A stretch of 64,000 bases of DNA from Stigonema ocellatum SAG 48.90 = DSM 106950 (GTDB lineage Bacteria; Cyanobacteriota; Cyanobacteriia; Cyanobacteriales; Nostocaceae), in assembly GCA_016903675.1 (NCBI GenBank), contig JADQBA010000001.1, forward strand, positions 1 to 64,000. Direction: 5' to 3'. Shown in pieces: positions 54,519-63,889 of the stretch. Within the stretch, counting starts at the first letter, position 1; each line of letters opens with the position of its first letter. The notes under the pieces are model-generated. The model was not told the DNA's origin and ran no database searches. It saw only the letters and a list, made by a program, of their open reading frames with translations. The translations under genes and the position numbers were made by a program.

Positions 54519-55472
54519 TTAACTGGGTAGTTGTCCTAATTTACTAGTAATATATCGGTTAACTTTTGTATAACCTTTATCAACGTAAGTAAAGTGAGAA
54601 TTTAACTGCTGATGCGCTTTTGGTAATGCATGGAAAGGAATTGATGGGTATAAATGGTGTTCGGCATGAAATGACATATTCCACATTAATAAGCGCACGG
54701 GTAAAAGTGTCAGCGTTGTGCGCGTATTTGTTAAAAGATTATTGTCTAAAGTACAACCCGTATGTTCTGCCAGCAAAATGAAGCGCAGAATTGGTTGACC
54801 AACCATGAGCGGCAGTAGCCAATAAAGAAAAAACCAAGGTTGACCAAATAAAATTGAAACAGCGATCGCACAGAAGTAAACAGCTAATTGGAATCGAGTG
54901 GAACGAATAACTTGGGCACGCGCAGATAAAGGAACAAATGGGCAATCATCAAGTAAACCTAATGCAACCCGAAAATGCCCGTTAACATGAGCGAACCACC
55001 AAGGCAAACCACTTATCACCAGTATGTATTCAGCCCAATTTTTGGGTGTTATATCGGTTAGTTCTGGGTCTTTACCCGGAATGCGCGTATAAAGATGATG
55101 CCACTTATGGTAGTAACGAAAAAAAGTACTGTTGTAATACGAGAGCAGACCTGCAACCCAAGCGATAATATTATTTAAGCGATTGTTGGCAAAGGCTGTT
55201 CTGTGAACGGCTTCGTGCATTGGTGCAAACATTGAAGCAATACTAAACCCGTAAACGACTTGCGCTGGTATTGCCACCAACCAATTACCAAAATTTGAGG
55301 CGTACAAGTAGCCACTACATCCAGCGATCGCCAAATGCACCCCTAGTTGGATCGTGCCCAAATAGTTAGAACGTTCGTTCAAAACATTTATTTGTTGTCT
55401 AGAGAGAATTTGATGTTGGCTTTGTTTAGTAGTGTCGGCTTCTTTCAATGGTTTCAGCTTTTGTAATTTCAT
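54519..55472 (-). CDS. Fatty acid desaturase-family membrane protein
   Basis: A 317-residue integral membrane di-iron enzyme. The three His boxes are HEAVH (residues 86-90), HKWHH (122-126) and HAEHH near residue 270, as expected for desaturase/hydroxylase-type enzymes. Four or so membrane segments are evident. Fatty acid desaturases, carotenoid ketolases/hydroxylases and sphingolipid-type enzymes share this fold, and I cannot pick the substrate. It does not clearly match the cyanobacterial DesA-DesD group from memory. The start ATG at 55472 is the first in frame. Confidence 0.85.
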   Translation of the reverse strand: MKLQKLKPLKEADTTKQSQHQILSRQQINVLNERSNYLGTIQLGVHLAIAGCSGYLYASNFGNWLVAIPAQVVYGFSIASMFAPMHEAVHRTAFANNRLNNIIAWVAGLLSYYNSTFFRYYHKWHHLYTRIPGKDPELTDITPKNWAEYILVISGLPWWFAHVNGHFRVALGLLDDCPFVPLSARAQVIRSTRFQLAVYFCAIAVSILFGQPWFFLYWLLPLMVGQPILRFILLAEHTGCTLDNNLLTNTRTTLTLLPVRLLMWNMSFHAEHHLYPSIPFHALPKAHQQLNSHFTYVDKGYTKVNRYITSKLGQLPS

Positions 55473-55526
55473 CGCAAGACCACATATAGGAGCGATAGAA
55501 TTTTATTTTATTATTAATTAATAATA

Positions 55527-56537
55527 TTATTCAACTTGATTACGTAAGCAAGAGTCATTTATCGAACAATCGAACAAGTGTAGCCCAAACTTTTGAGAAA
55601 GTTCTTCACAGACCTTAATTCCCCGGACACTATTACCATTTGCATCAAGCGGCGGCGAGAACACCCCGATGCCCATGAGATTTGGGACAACAACGATAAT
55701 GCCACCACAGACACCACTTTTTGCTGGAAGACCGACTTTGTACACCCACTCACCTGCAAAATTGTACATGCCACAGGTGTACATTACACTGAGAATGTCT
55801 TTGATATAACTCTTATCGATCGCCTGCTTTTTGGTCTTGAAGTTGAAACCTTTATTTGCAAGCGTTGCTGCCATCACTGCCAAGTCTTCGCAGTTGACCA
55901 TGATCGAACACTGCTGGAAGTAGAGGTCAAGGGCTTCGTCAATTTTTTCGTCAATCATGCCAAAATTGCGCATCAGGTGTGCAATGGCTCGATTACGATG
56001 TCCGGTTGTTCGCTCTGACATAAACGTTGAGATGTCAACGAAAATATCATCACGACCAATGTAGCGCTGGAACATATTGAGCATCCGGTTAAGCCGTTCG
56101 GTTGGACCTGAACCCTTAATTAGGCTTGTCGTTGCAATTGCTCCAGCATTGACCATTGGGTTATAGGGTCGCTTTGAGCGCTGATCGAGTATAATCGCGT
56201 TAAATGCGTCTCCCGTCGGTTCAACACCAACCTTGGTCAAAACGTAATCGCGTCCATGCTCCTCGAGAGCGAGTCCATACACGAAGAGTTTTGAAATTGA
56301 CTGAATTGTGAATAGGTGATCGTAATTGCCAACCTTGTAAACCTGACCATCCACTGTCATGACGCAGATGCCAAACAAGTCCGGGTCAACATGAGCTAGT
56401 TCAGGGATATAGTTTGCTACTGCACCGTCACGCAGTGGCTTGTACTTGAGATGTAAGTCCTTGAGAAAGGGTGCAAGTGCTTCACTGACAGCATCAGACT
56501 GGTTAATCACGGCTTGTTGATTTTCTTGGGTTGGCAT
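55527..56537 (-). CDS. glsA: Glutaminase A
   Basis: A 336-residue serine-dependent glutaminase that hydrolyses glutamine to glutamate and ammonia. The SxxK catalytic motif is Ser80-Ile-Ser-Lys83 in [12 protein letters not shown], with [14 protein letters not shown] and the tyrosine-bearing [24 protein letters not shown] typical of the family. I chose the ATG at 56537 since 56702 adds a segment without homology. Full length compared with bacterial homologues. The neighbours do not suggest a pathway. Confidence 0.94.
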   Translation of the reverse strand: MPTQENQQAVINQSDAVSEALAPFLKDLHLKYKPLRDGAVANYIPELAHVDPDLFGICVMTVDGQVYKVGNYDHLFTIQSISKLFVYGLALEEHGRDYVLTKVGVEPTGDAFNAIILDQRSKRPYNPMVNAGAIATTSLIKGSGPTERLNRMLNMFQRYIGRDDIFVDISTFMSERTTGHRNRAIAHLMRNFGMIDEKIDEALDLYFQQCSIMVNCEDLAVMAATLANKGFNFKTKKQAIDKSYIKDILSVMYTCGMYNFAGEWVYKVGLPAKSGVCGGIIVVVPNLMGIGVFSPPLDANGNSVRGIKVCEELSQKFGLHLFDCSINDSCLRNQVE

Positions 56538-57091
56538 AATCAGGCACGAGGGATAGGCTAATTCTCCCCATCTTCCCATTGCTCTACCTCCGCCAATAGT
56601 CAGATACACCATACAGCAAGTACATTTTTCAAAATTATTGAGAATTTTTTCAAAAACTAACGGCTGAAAGGTATACAGGATAATGGTTTGAGGTGAAGAC
56701 ACAGCAAGACTCTATATAATACCTTTCTCCCTATAGAGCTTTGCTGTGCATGACTATATTTTATACATCATTAGACATAAGGTGGAAAAAACAAACGTAG
56801 AGACGCGATTAATCGCGTTTCTACCAAGGGTTTGGTGGTAACGCATAATTCATTTTCGGAGATGTCTATTGCACATAAATATAAATGAGGATAGAATTGA
56901 GCTTCAAGATTAGTTAAATACTCTTCCAACCATCGCAGCAGCCCGGATTCTACAGATTACATTTGCCGTACTTGGAGTAACAGGTCTACTGGTTTCAATA
57001 AAGCAAATGAAGAAGACCCAGCAAGCCAAACCAGCACAGCATAGAATGGGAACTTCGTGGCAATGGAAGTTCCTACCCCTCTGAACGGTTA
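56538..57091. other. Intergenic region between glsA and small exported protein, with a family B element
   Basis: About 550 bp. A family B-like element lies at 56770-56870 (AGACATAAGG to GGAGATGTCT, with AACGCATAATTCATTTTC). Around 56940-57085 a plus-strand frame shows a possible membrane stretch (FAVLGVTGLLVSI) but no start, so I leave it out. Confidence 0.5.
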
Positions 57092-57520
57092 TCAATTGAT
57101 ATGAATCTGCCTATTTTTCTGTTTACATAGGACCAAAGCTGCACTAAAAGCAGCAAAAGTCAGTAAACCTAATGTAGAAGTTTGTTCAGGCACAGGACGA
57201 GTTAGAATGAGAGGCGTAGCACTAATGGTGATGTTACCAGCACTCCCACTACTACTCGCTCCACCCACGGAACCGCTAGGATTTAGTATAGAACCAGGGT
57301 TAATGATGCTACCACCTGCGATCGCTCCTGGAGAGGAGCTAATAGAGGTGGAGTTGCCGCCAAGAATTATCAAATTGCTCGTATCAACTGTTATCGTTCC
57401 TGCATTTTGGGCAAATGCACTACTCCCAAAATAAGTACATACTCCACTAGTTGCTATAAAACTTGTTAACCATAGCTGCCAATTCCAACTCTTGTGTTTA
57501 GTATTCATTTGCACATTCAC
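57092..57520 (-). CDS. Small exported protein with PEP-CTERM-like C-terminus
   Basis: A 142-residue protein (start at 57520, or at 57508 giving MNTKHKSW). It has a signal peptide (QLWLTSFIATSGVCTYF to AFAQ), a Gly/Ser-rich beta-like centre (GGASSSGSAGNITISATP) and a C-terminal tripartite signal: VPEQTSTLGLLTFAAFSAAL followed by KQKNR. This resembles the PEP-CTERM sorting signal, with PEQ in place of PEP. In cyanobacteria such proteins are thought to be exported and linked to exopolysaccharide. No sortase-like EpsH/exosortase is in the window. Confidence 0.7.
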   Translation of the reverse strand: MNVQMNTKHKSWNWQLWLTSFIATSGVCTYFGSSAFAQNAGTITVDTSNLIILGGNSTSISSSPGAIAGGSIINPGSILNPSGSVGGASSSGSAGNITISATPLILTRPVPEQTSTLGLLTFAAFSAALVLCKQKNRQIHIN

Positions 57521-57687
57521 CTACGTCTAGTTAGGGTGTGAACCACATTTATTGTTCAGGTTTAGTTCGAGAATTTACGCAATAATCAAGAAAATATTTA
57601 CATTTATTAATAATATTGGAGATTTCAAAATTTTCATCATGCTTGTTATGCTTTAAGGTCTAATAGATAGTTAAGTGTTTTTCACTA

Positions 57688-58410
57688 ATGACTAACATCC
57701 CAAAGGAAATTCACCTCAATATTGGTGCTATTATCTTTCCACGTCTAGATCAGACCGACTTTACCGCTCCATTTGAAGTCCTGTCGCGGCTCCCTAATTC
57801 TACTTTCCATATTCTTTGGAAGGAGAAGATACCCGTGCAGGATGTCAGAGGATTGATTTTGACACCAGAGAAAACTCTCTTTGAGTCACCGCCGCTCGAT
57901 CTGCTTCTGGTACCCGGTGGCTATGGACAGGAGGCATTGATGGAAGACGAGACTGTCCTTTCTTTCATTCGGGAGCAAGCAGTCAATGCCAAATACGTGT
58001 TTTCAGTCTGCACTGGAGCATTACTCTGCGGAGCGGCTGGTCTACTCAAAGGTGTGCGGGCGACAACGCATTGGTCAGCCTTTCATCTGCTCGAGTATTT
58101 TGGTGCGATCCCCATTGATGAACGGGTGGTGATCGATGGCTCTTTTGTGAGTGCAGGAGGTGTTACTGCCGGAATTGACGGAGCTTTGCGCGTTGCTGCG
58201 CTCCTGCGAGGCGATCAAGTGGCTCAGGAGATTCAACTGCACATTCAATATGCGCCTGAACCACCTTTTAACAGTGGTACGCCAGCAAGTGCACCGCCTG
58301 AGATTTTAGCAGCTGCCCTCTCGGCGAATCGAGAGATTACAGAAGCTCGGTTGACGACTGCAAAACGCATTGCTGCAAAGTTAGGAGTAGTGACTAAAGA
58401 GAGCAGGTGA
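57688..58410 (+). CDS. DJ-1/PfpI-family protein (isonitrile hydratase-like)
   Basis: A 240-residue class I glutamine amidotransferase-fold protein. The nucleophile elbow has Cys in VFSVCTGALLCGAAGLLKG, with LLLVPGGYGQEALM earlier and RATTHWSAFHLLEYFGA after it. The layout is nearest to cyclohexyl-isocyanide hydratase (InhA) and related proteins, though DJ-1-like roles in stress response are possible. No signal peptide. The stop lies before a long noncoding region. Confidence 0.82.
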   Translation: MTNIPKEIHLNIGAIIFPRLDQTDFTAPFEVLSRLPNSTFHILWKEKIPVQDVRGLILTPEKTLFESPPLDLLLVPGGYGQEALMEDETVLSFIREQAVNAKYVFSVCTGALLCGAAGLLKGVRATTHWSAFHLLEYFGAIPIDERVVIDGSFVSAGGVTAGIDGALRVAALLRGDQVAQEIQLHIQYAPEPPFNSGTPASAPPEILAAALSANREITEARLTTAKRIAAKLGVVTKESR

Positions 58411-58903
58411 TAGCGAAGAGTTTCTTTAGGGGCGCGATGTCTCCAAAGTGCTTAACTAAACTCTGCTGAATAGCTCCGATTTCGGCGTTGCTGATTTAAA
58501 GTATGACAGGACTACGCAAAGACGCAAAGACAAGGCAGGCAGAGCGCCGGCCTCCGAGAAGTCTGAGCGCCGGCCTCCGGCGATCAGAACTTCGGTGGGC
58601 GATCTGAACTGCCGCGCTTTGAATCGTTGTTTAATCATGTCGAAAAATATCAATTCATACTCCGATTCAGCAATGCCCTACATCTTGCTGTTTCGCCTTC
58701 AGAGAGCATCGTCCGCCGTAGACTTCTTAGCCTTTTTAGCTGCGGCTTCTTGAAGGAGCGCATTCTGCGTGAATAAGTTCTAGAGGATGAGACGGACATT
58801 ACTTATTTGGAAATAGCGATCGCAAATCTCAATCATTGTCAAACCGATAAAAAGAGCGATTGCCCGAAGGGCAGTGGCAACGCCTATCGCACTCTGGCAA
58901 AGT
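58411..58903. other. Gene-free repeat region before the pentapeptide gene
   Basis: About 490 bp with GCGCCGGCCTCCGAG/GCGCCGGCCTCCGGCG repeats (58535-58590), similar to those at 46630-46690, and a segment (58808-58848) resembling the 3' end of the VOC gene region (TGGAAATAGCGAT and CAATCATT-GTCAAACCG at 62181-62246). I see no ORF. Confidence 0.55.
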
Positions 58904-60451
58904 CTACTCGTGAATTGTACCATCGGGCATGATAGCCCCACTTAGCTTTGTATGTTCCAAGTTCGCTCCACCCAGTTGGGCATTTTTTAGGTTTGCTTTT
59001 TGTAATTTTGCATGACACAGGTTTACCCCACGCAAATCTGCTGAAGTTAAATTCCCTCCATTCAAATCTTGGTTGGCTAGGTTTACTCCACAAAGATTAG
59101 CTTCACTCAAATTTACCCCACTCATTGTTTCACGGTAAAAGCTCGCACCTAGCAGAGTTACACCTGTCAGATTAGCGCCGCTTAAAATTGTGTATCTTAA
59201 TGTTGTCTGGTTCAAATTTGCTTTACTCAATTGTGCTCCAGTTAGGTTAACAGACTCTAGGTATGCCTGACTTAAGTTAGCTCCTTGCAAATTTGCCCCA
59301 ATTAGGTTAACAGATTGTAGCTTGGCTTGACTTAAGTTAGCTCCTTGCAGATCTGCTCCAATTAGGTTGACATTTTTTAAAATAGCACCTGCCAAATTAG
59401 CATTTTTTAGTGACGCATTAGGAGCAATCAAATATGCTCCTGCTGAAGCCGTGTCAAAATTTATAGGAAAAATAGTATCTTCGTCGTAATAGCTATGCTG
59501 AAGATCGACTGCATTAAGATTTGCTTTTTCCAAATTGGCTTTAGTCAATCTTACTTTACTAAGATTGGCATTACTTAAATCTGCCCCTATCAATATAGCT
59601 TGCTCCATATTTGCTCCGCTTAAATTCGCTCTCCTAAGATTTGCTTCACTGAGGTTTACCCCTCCCACCAAATCTGCTCCACTAAGATTGGATTCATTAA
59701 GATTAGCCTGACATAGATTTAATCCATTCAGGTTGCTTTTCCTAAAGTTCGTTTGTTTAAGGTTTGCTTTGCTCAGATTTAGATTGAAGAAAGATTTTCC
59801 GCTCAGATTGACTCCAGCTAGATTAATCCCTGAAAAATCTCGTTCCCCTGCATTATATCGACTTAAAAAATCTTCAGCACTGACGATTTTTCGCCGATTT
59901 TCTTCCTCAATTACATAAAATATATCCAACAAAAATATCATTCTTTCTACCTTGAATTCTTCATCACTCAACGCTGTGAATGTTTGCTGTTCTTCTGCAT
60001 CAATGTGTTGTTCATTTTTAGCAGCATCCGTATTCACAGGAATAGCAACCGTTTGTACTAGTGCTTTTGTACCCTGTTGTATTAATGGTGATGGAAGGAT
60101 TGAACTTCTACGTACTCGTCGTTCGTTAAACATTGTGCTTTCAGCATTATCAAAATTCGCTTCTTCACTTAGTGCGCTGGTAATCTGGGTGTTATCTAAA
60201 CTGTTACTCAAAGTAGGCAGATCGAGACACTGTTGTAAATTGGTTACTTGTACGGATAACTGCGCCATCCCTTGCTGCAAACTTTCAATTTGCTGTAATT
60301 CAGGTCTGGTATTAAATTCTTCTTTAAACTTATCTAGATAGCGTTTGAGCCATATAATATTCTGCTTGCGAAGATTTTGTTCAGCTTCTAACTGTTCTAT
60401 CCTAGAAAGGAGTGACGCTAAATTCAGTTCTGAGTCAGAGATATTCATCAA
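58904..60451 (-). CDS. Pentapeptide-repeat protein with N-terminal coiled coil
   Basis: A 515-residue protein. The first about 90 residues (LLSRIEQLEAEQNLRKQNIIWLK, LQQIESLQQGMAQLSVQVTNL) form a likely coiled coil. A middle segment (FLLDIFYVIEEENRRKIV) leads to about 40 A(N/D)LxX pentapeptide units, for example GANMEQAILIGADLSNANLS and ADLQGANLSQAKLQSVNLIG, from about residue 200 to 512. These should form a right-handed beta helix. Pentapeptide proteins have diverse roles, including DNA mimicry, and none is implied here. The repeats are close to periodic with no frameshift. The start is the ATG at 60451 or at 60448. Confidence 0.92.
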   Translation of the reverse strand: MMNISDSELNLASLLSRIEQLEAEQNLRKQNIIWLKRYLDKFKEEFNTRPELQQIESLQQGMAQLSVQVTNLQQCLDLPTLSNSLDNTQITSALSEEANFDNAESTMFNERRVRRSSILPSPLIQQGTKALVQTVAIPVNTDAAKNEQHIDAEEQQTFTALSDEEFKVERMIFLLDIFYVIEEENRRKIVSAEDFLSRYNAGERDFSGINLAGVNLSGKSFFNLNLSKANLKQTNFRKSNLNGLNLCQANLNESNLSGADLVGGVNLSEANLRRANLSGANMEQAILIGADLSNANLSKVRLTKANLEKANLNAVDLQHSYYDEDTIFPINFDTASAGAYLIAPNASLKNANLAGAILKNVNLIGADLQGANLSQAKLQSVNLIGANLQGANLSQAYLESVNLTGAQLSKANLNQTTLRYTILSGANLTGVTLLGASFYRETMSGVNLSEANLCGVNLANQDLNGGNLTSADLRGVNLCHAKLQKANLKNAQLGGANLEHTKLSGAIMPDGTIHE

Positions 60452-61019
60452 TTTATCGCCAGATATGGTTTTTATATCTAAGGGAAAGAAGTTTTGAAGG
60501 AGTATTTTTATACGCCTTTTTTATTTTTTATTTTTTATTTGCTTATATGCTAGTAACCAATTTAAAGAGCGTTTAGCACCAAGTGTTATATGTTATTTGC
60601 TACATCTTATTCACGGAAAAGCTGACTCGTAATCCGTTGATATACGAGACTCGTAAAAAAAGGCTCTCTTGTTGTAATTTTTTAAAAAAATAAAATTTTC
60701 AGTATATTTTCTATTGACTACTAATCTTTTAGTAGTTTTGAGCAAAGTGGGCTTGCGGATTCATAGAACCCACATTCTGCATCCTGAAGTGTCACATACT
60801 ATCAGCTATGGGCAACTGAAGGGTAAAACAGTATATGTGTACTATAAAGAGAGAATAATAAAGAGGTGCGATCGCCAATTTAACCCACACTCCGTACCTT
60901 AAAGTGTCGTGCTTACTACCGTAACGCCGTATATTTTGCTTCGAGCGCGATCGCACTCTTCACAAGTCACCTAACAAGCAGCTTATAAACAAATACAAAT
61001 ACGCCTAACAATAGGACGA
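60452..61019. other. Intergenic region, AT-rich, no clear gene
   Basis: A 568-bp gap. It contains a TTTATTTTTTATT run near the pentapeptide start and a possible 62-codon ORF (60714-60902, TTG start) that I do not support as a gene. Two HIP1-type octamers lie near 60868 and 60947. Confidence 0.5.
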
Positions 61020-61436
61020 TTATATCTGTTGCAGATACTCTGGTGGTACATGCTCCACTAACCAAACACCATTGTCAGAACAGTAAAACTCATAACGGTC
61101 CGCCAAGTACATTGCCGCAGCATCCACAGCAAAGACCACTGGTTTTCCATGCCTTGCACCAACAGTTTTTGCTGTGGCTATATCCTTTGATAAATGAACA
61201 TGATGTCGCGACATTTTGTTCAGTCCCGTCTTTTCAATTGACTCGACAGCTTGATGTCCTGTGCCGTGATAAAGTGTATCTGGAGGAACAACGGGTATAA
61301 GTTGTAAGTCTATTTCTATGCTGTGTCCTTGGTTAGCTCGAATAAGAGTGCCTGTAGAGTCAAAGGAAAAGCGTTTTTTATCATTTTGTGCTACAACTTC
61401 ATATAGAACTGGTGAATGCTCTGAAAGGTTCAGATG
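61020..61436 (-). pseudogene. kptA: Truncated RNA 2'-phosphotransferase (KptA/Tpt1)
   Basis: An open frame on the minus strand from 61436 down to 61020 reads EVVAQNDKKRFSFDSTGTLI, RANQGHSIEIDLQLIPV, PPDTLYHGTG, KMSRHHVHLSKD, VGARHGKPVVFAVD and NGVWLVEHVPPEYL. This is the C-terminal two thirds of KptA, including the NAD-binding and active-site residues near HGT, RHHVHLS and RHG. No normal start or N-terminal domain (about 45 residues) is visible; a TAG stop sits in frame just upstream. So the gene is 5'-truncated. An internal ATG at 61214 would give only 64 residues. Confidence 0.82.
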
Positions 61437-61675
61437 CTAATCCATAAACATCTCGTGTCAAGTCCGAACAAATTCGGCAACTTGGGTCGAGGTTCCTGAT
61501 GGACCAAGCAATGTCTCGCGACAAGCCGCAACTCCAGTGGTCGTAGCTGCGTGTACTTCACTTCAAATGTAGCGTTGAGTTGTTACGAAGACATGGACCA
61601 GATGTAGTATAATCTCTACTTTAACGTTAAATTTCCGGACTCCATGTGTGAATTTTGAACCTCTTGCAAAAGTCG

Positions 61676-61999
61676 ATGAGCATGATTCAATTTTTGTTGC
61701 CTTTGATGGTGCTGATTAGTCCGACGCTACTCATTTTATCGATGGCGATCGCGACTGTTGGGTTTAATTGGCGCTTGCTTTTGATTCCGACAGGAGCGAT
61801 GGTTGGAGCAATACTGATGTCCATTAGTAGCTTTTATATCAGCCATTTACTGTACTGGAAAGACCACGATAAAAATTACCAGCCAGGCTCAATGGGGGGA
61901 ATTGGTGGAGGGATTCTGACAATGATGGTTATGGTTTTGTTTGGCTGGGTCGGCTCAGGATTTGGAGCCTGTTGGGTTGCCAAATATGGGGTACATTAG
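61676..61999 (+). CDS. Small three-helix membrane protein, unknown
   Basis: A 107-residue protein (from the ATG at 61676; an in-frame TTG at 61655 would add seven residues). Three hydrophobic segments are clear: IQFLLPLMVLISPTLLILSM, RLLLIPTGAMVGAILMSISS and GGILTMMVMVLFGWVGSGF. It also carries a YWKDHDKNYQPGSMGGIGGG loop. I do not recognise the family. No ribosome site is obvious, but the membrane pattern and intact frame suggest a real gene. Confidence 0.6.
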   Translation: MSMIQFLLPLMVLISPTLLILSMAIATVGFNWRLLLIPTGAMVGAILMSISSFYISHLLYWKDHDKNYQPGSMGGIGGGILTMMVMVLFGWVGSGFGACWVAKYGVH

Positions 62000-62225
62000 C
62001 ATGGGATGAGAGGAGTGCGACCCAAGCAAAGCGCAGTGTTCCTTTGGCGAACGCTTGAAATTGTATCTAAATATCTCGAATCCAAAATTTTAATTGATGG
62101 GTAAAAAGGCGCTGATAAATGGAGATGCCATTGCGCGAAGCGCAGTGCCCTCGTGCCCAATCGCACTTGCTGTTATTCTTGGAAATAGCGATTCGCTCCG
62201 CCAGTGCCGAAGGCAATCGCAAATC

Positions 62226-62606
62226 TTAATCATTCTCAAACCGTTGAATCTCGATAAGATAACCATTGGGATCACGCAAAAAGCAGTGGTATATATTATA
62301 CTTTTCATTAAACGCAGGTGGCTTTTCAAACTCTACACCACGCTGTTTGAGGTATTCATACCACTCATCCACCTGTTGGGTAACTATGGTGAAGATAACG
62401 CTCCTATGTTTGCCATCTGGGGGAGTTGCAGTTTCGCTTACTTGACACACTCCCAAGTACCCAGCAAAAGCCACACTGTAAATCCGGCAGCTTCCTTGGT
62501 CTAGCCACAACTCTAAACCCAGCTTATCTTCGTAGAAGCGTGTTGAAACGGTGAGGGAGTGAGTGTATAAGAAGGTAATTTGCTGTTCAATCGGCGGATG
62601 AGACAT
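62226..62606 (-). CDS. VOC-superfamily (glyoxalase/dioxygenase-fold) protein
   Basis: A 126-residue single-module protein of the vicinal oxygen chelate fold. Family marks are the beta-alpha-beta pattern ITFLYTHSLTVSTRFYEDKLG and the last metal-ligand type segment NIYHCFLRDPNGYLIEIQRF (Glu). It may be a glyoxalase, a dioxygenase or a resistance-type binding protein; the ligand is unknown. The start ATG at 62606 is followed by a stretch repeated at 63912-63950, an imperfect duplicate of the first 13 codons. Confidence 0.82.
   Translation of the reverse strand: MSHPPIEQQITFLYTHSLTVSTRFYEDKLGLELWLDQGSCRIYSVAFAGYLGVCQVSETATPPDGKHRSVIFTIVTQQVDEWYEYLKQRGVEFEKPPAFNEKYNIYHCFLRDPNGYLIEIQRFEND
62568..62606. 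repeat. Left copy of 39-bp imperfect direct repeat (VOC start region)
   Basis: The 39 bp covering the first 13 codons of the VOC gene. It matches 63912-63950 in 32 of 39 positions, in the same orientation. The two copies flank the HTH regulator and ParB-like genes. Confidence 0.7.
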
Positions 62607-62665
62607 AGCCTACATATGATAGCGTTAAATCAACTGTCAGTTCTTTGCACAGATGCCCTTTGCCT

Positions 62666-62893
62666 TCAATCATCTTTAAATATTTCCTCTAGTGCCAGTG
62701 GTTTACCAGAAAGTTGAGAAGCAAAATCTCTCAGCTTGAAAAGAGTCTCAAACTGAGCACGCTCAAGTTGTCCCTTTTTAGCAGATGACAAGGTTCTTTT
62801 GTCCAACCCTGTTATCTCTTTAGCTTTTTGAATAGATAAATCTTTGTCAGAGGTCCAGTAACGGGAAAGGTCAACGTATTTAGTCATAAACAA
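62666..62893 (-). CDS. Small helix-turn-helix regulator
   Basis: A 75-residue Cro/C1-like protein (or 73 residues from the ATG at 62887). The HTH segment reads DLSIQKAKEITGLDKRTLSSAKKGQ, where TGLDKRTLSSAKKG is the recognition part. It is divergent from the ParB-like gene, with a perfect 8-bp inverted repeat between them (62918-62939), so it probably regulates both. Such small HTH genes are usual in mobile or plasmid modules. Confidence 0.75.
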   Translation of the reverse strand: MFMTKYVDLSRYWTSDKDLSIQKAKEITGLDKRTLSSAKKGQLERAQFETLFKLRDFASQLSGKPLALEEIFKDD

Positions 62894-62917
62894 TAATTGC
62901 TAATTCTCTAAAACTAC

Positions 62918-62939
62918 GTTAACACATTGAAGTGTTAAC
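62918..62939. promoter_or_regulatory. Operator-like palindrome GTTAACAC-N6-GTGTTAAC
   Basis: Exact inverted arms GTTAACAC (62918-62925) and GTGTTAAC (62932-62939) with a 6-bp spacer lie between the divergent HTH and ParB-like genes. A -10-like TATAAT follows at 62951. This fits a control site for the small HTH protein. Confidence 0.75.
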
Positions 62940-63033
62940 ACCTCAAAGTATATAATAAGACATAATGAAGGCGATCGCTCTGTTCTTGGCGGAATGGCGA
63001 TCGCCTTCAAGTCAAACCGATTGGGTCGGAACT

Positions 63034-63879
63034 ATGAATATCATGACACAAATCACAGACACTGGTGCAGGCAATAAAGTTGTACCAGTTGAGGTTATAG
63101 AACCGTTGGAATTGAGTGAGGAAGAACAACGCTTACGCCTTCACCTGGAACGAGTTGTCGAGAGATCATTTTATGAGGCAGGCAAAGCTCTGAAACAGTT
63201 GAGAGATCAGAAGCTTTATCGAAGTAGCCATAAAACCTTCGAGGAATACTGTAAGGATAGATTTGGTTACAGCAGCCGCCGACAGCCCGATCTTCTTATA
63301 GAGGCTGCTGCTATTGTGGACAATCTTTCAGAAAAATGCGATCCAATGGATCTCATTTTGCCAACCAATGAACGTCAAGTCCGACCGTTGACTAAGCTAG
63401 AACCAGAGTCCCAATCGGAGGCATGGCAGCTTTCCGTAGAGGAGGCTGGTGGTAAAGTACCATCTGGTAGGATTGTCAAAGATATAGTGCAGCGCATTAG
63501 GGAACGAACCAAAGTGCCAAATCCTTACAGAATACAGCAAGTTTGTCAGATCATTGCTAAAGATAATCCTGAGTTAAGAGGGAAAAGTGGTTGTTGGTGC
63601 ATTGTTACTCAAGTGGGTGATTATAGTTGTACTGTGGAAACTTGGGATGCTGACTACGTATTGAAGTTGGAACATCTCAAGTCGTTTGACTACCTTGAAG
63701 TTGAGTGCGCTTATATGCAGCAGCTATGCTTGCGTCTAAAGAAGCTTCACTCCTTAGGAAATTTAGATACTGCTGCATACTGGATTCTTAACGGGATAGG
63801 AAAGCTATCAACGTCTTACCTGACGCCATTACAAGAAAAGCTGTTGCGTGTTTTGGAGCAGGAATACGGTATTACTTGA
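63034..63879 (+). CDS. ParB-like / plasmid-type protein of unknown function
   Basis: A 281-residue protein from the ATG at 63034; a start at 62965 (304 residues) passes through HIP1-rich sequence and is less likely. The central part has YEAGKALKQLRDQKLYRSSH, then TFEEYCKDRFGYSSRRQPDL and a LPTNERQVRPLTKL segment (the latter ParB-like). The C-terminal part has several Cys (GKSGCWCIVTQ, VECAYMQQLCLRLKKLH). Related proteins occur on cyanobacterial plasmids and in phage-like modules, from memory. It is divergent from a small HTH regulator, which suggests a regulated or mobile module. A DNA-binding role is likely but not proven. Confidence 0.6.
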   Translation: MNIMTQITDTGAGNKVVPVEVIEPLELSEEEQRLRLHLERVVERSFYEAGKALKQLRDQKLYRSSHKTFEEYCKDRFGYSSRRQPDLLIEAAAIVDNLSEKCDPMDLILPTNERQVRPLTKLEPESQSEAWQLSVEEAGGKVPSGRIVKDIVQRIRERTKVPNPYRIQQVCQIIAKDNPELRGKSGCWCIVTQVGDYSCTVETWDADYVLKLEHLKSFDYLEVECAYMQQLCLRLKKLHSLGNLDTAAYWILNGIGKLSTSYLTPLQEKLLRVLEQEYGIT

Positions 63880-63889
63880 TCGGGGTATA

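Noticed and set aside
56910..57095. Short Cys-rich minus-strand ORF and a possible plus-strand membrane segment
   Set aside because: No start for the plus-strand frame and the minus-strand ORF has no coding signal.
60714..60902. 62-codon plus-strand ORF
   Set aside because: TTG start, no ribosome site and no recognisable family; could be chance in AT-rich DNA.
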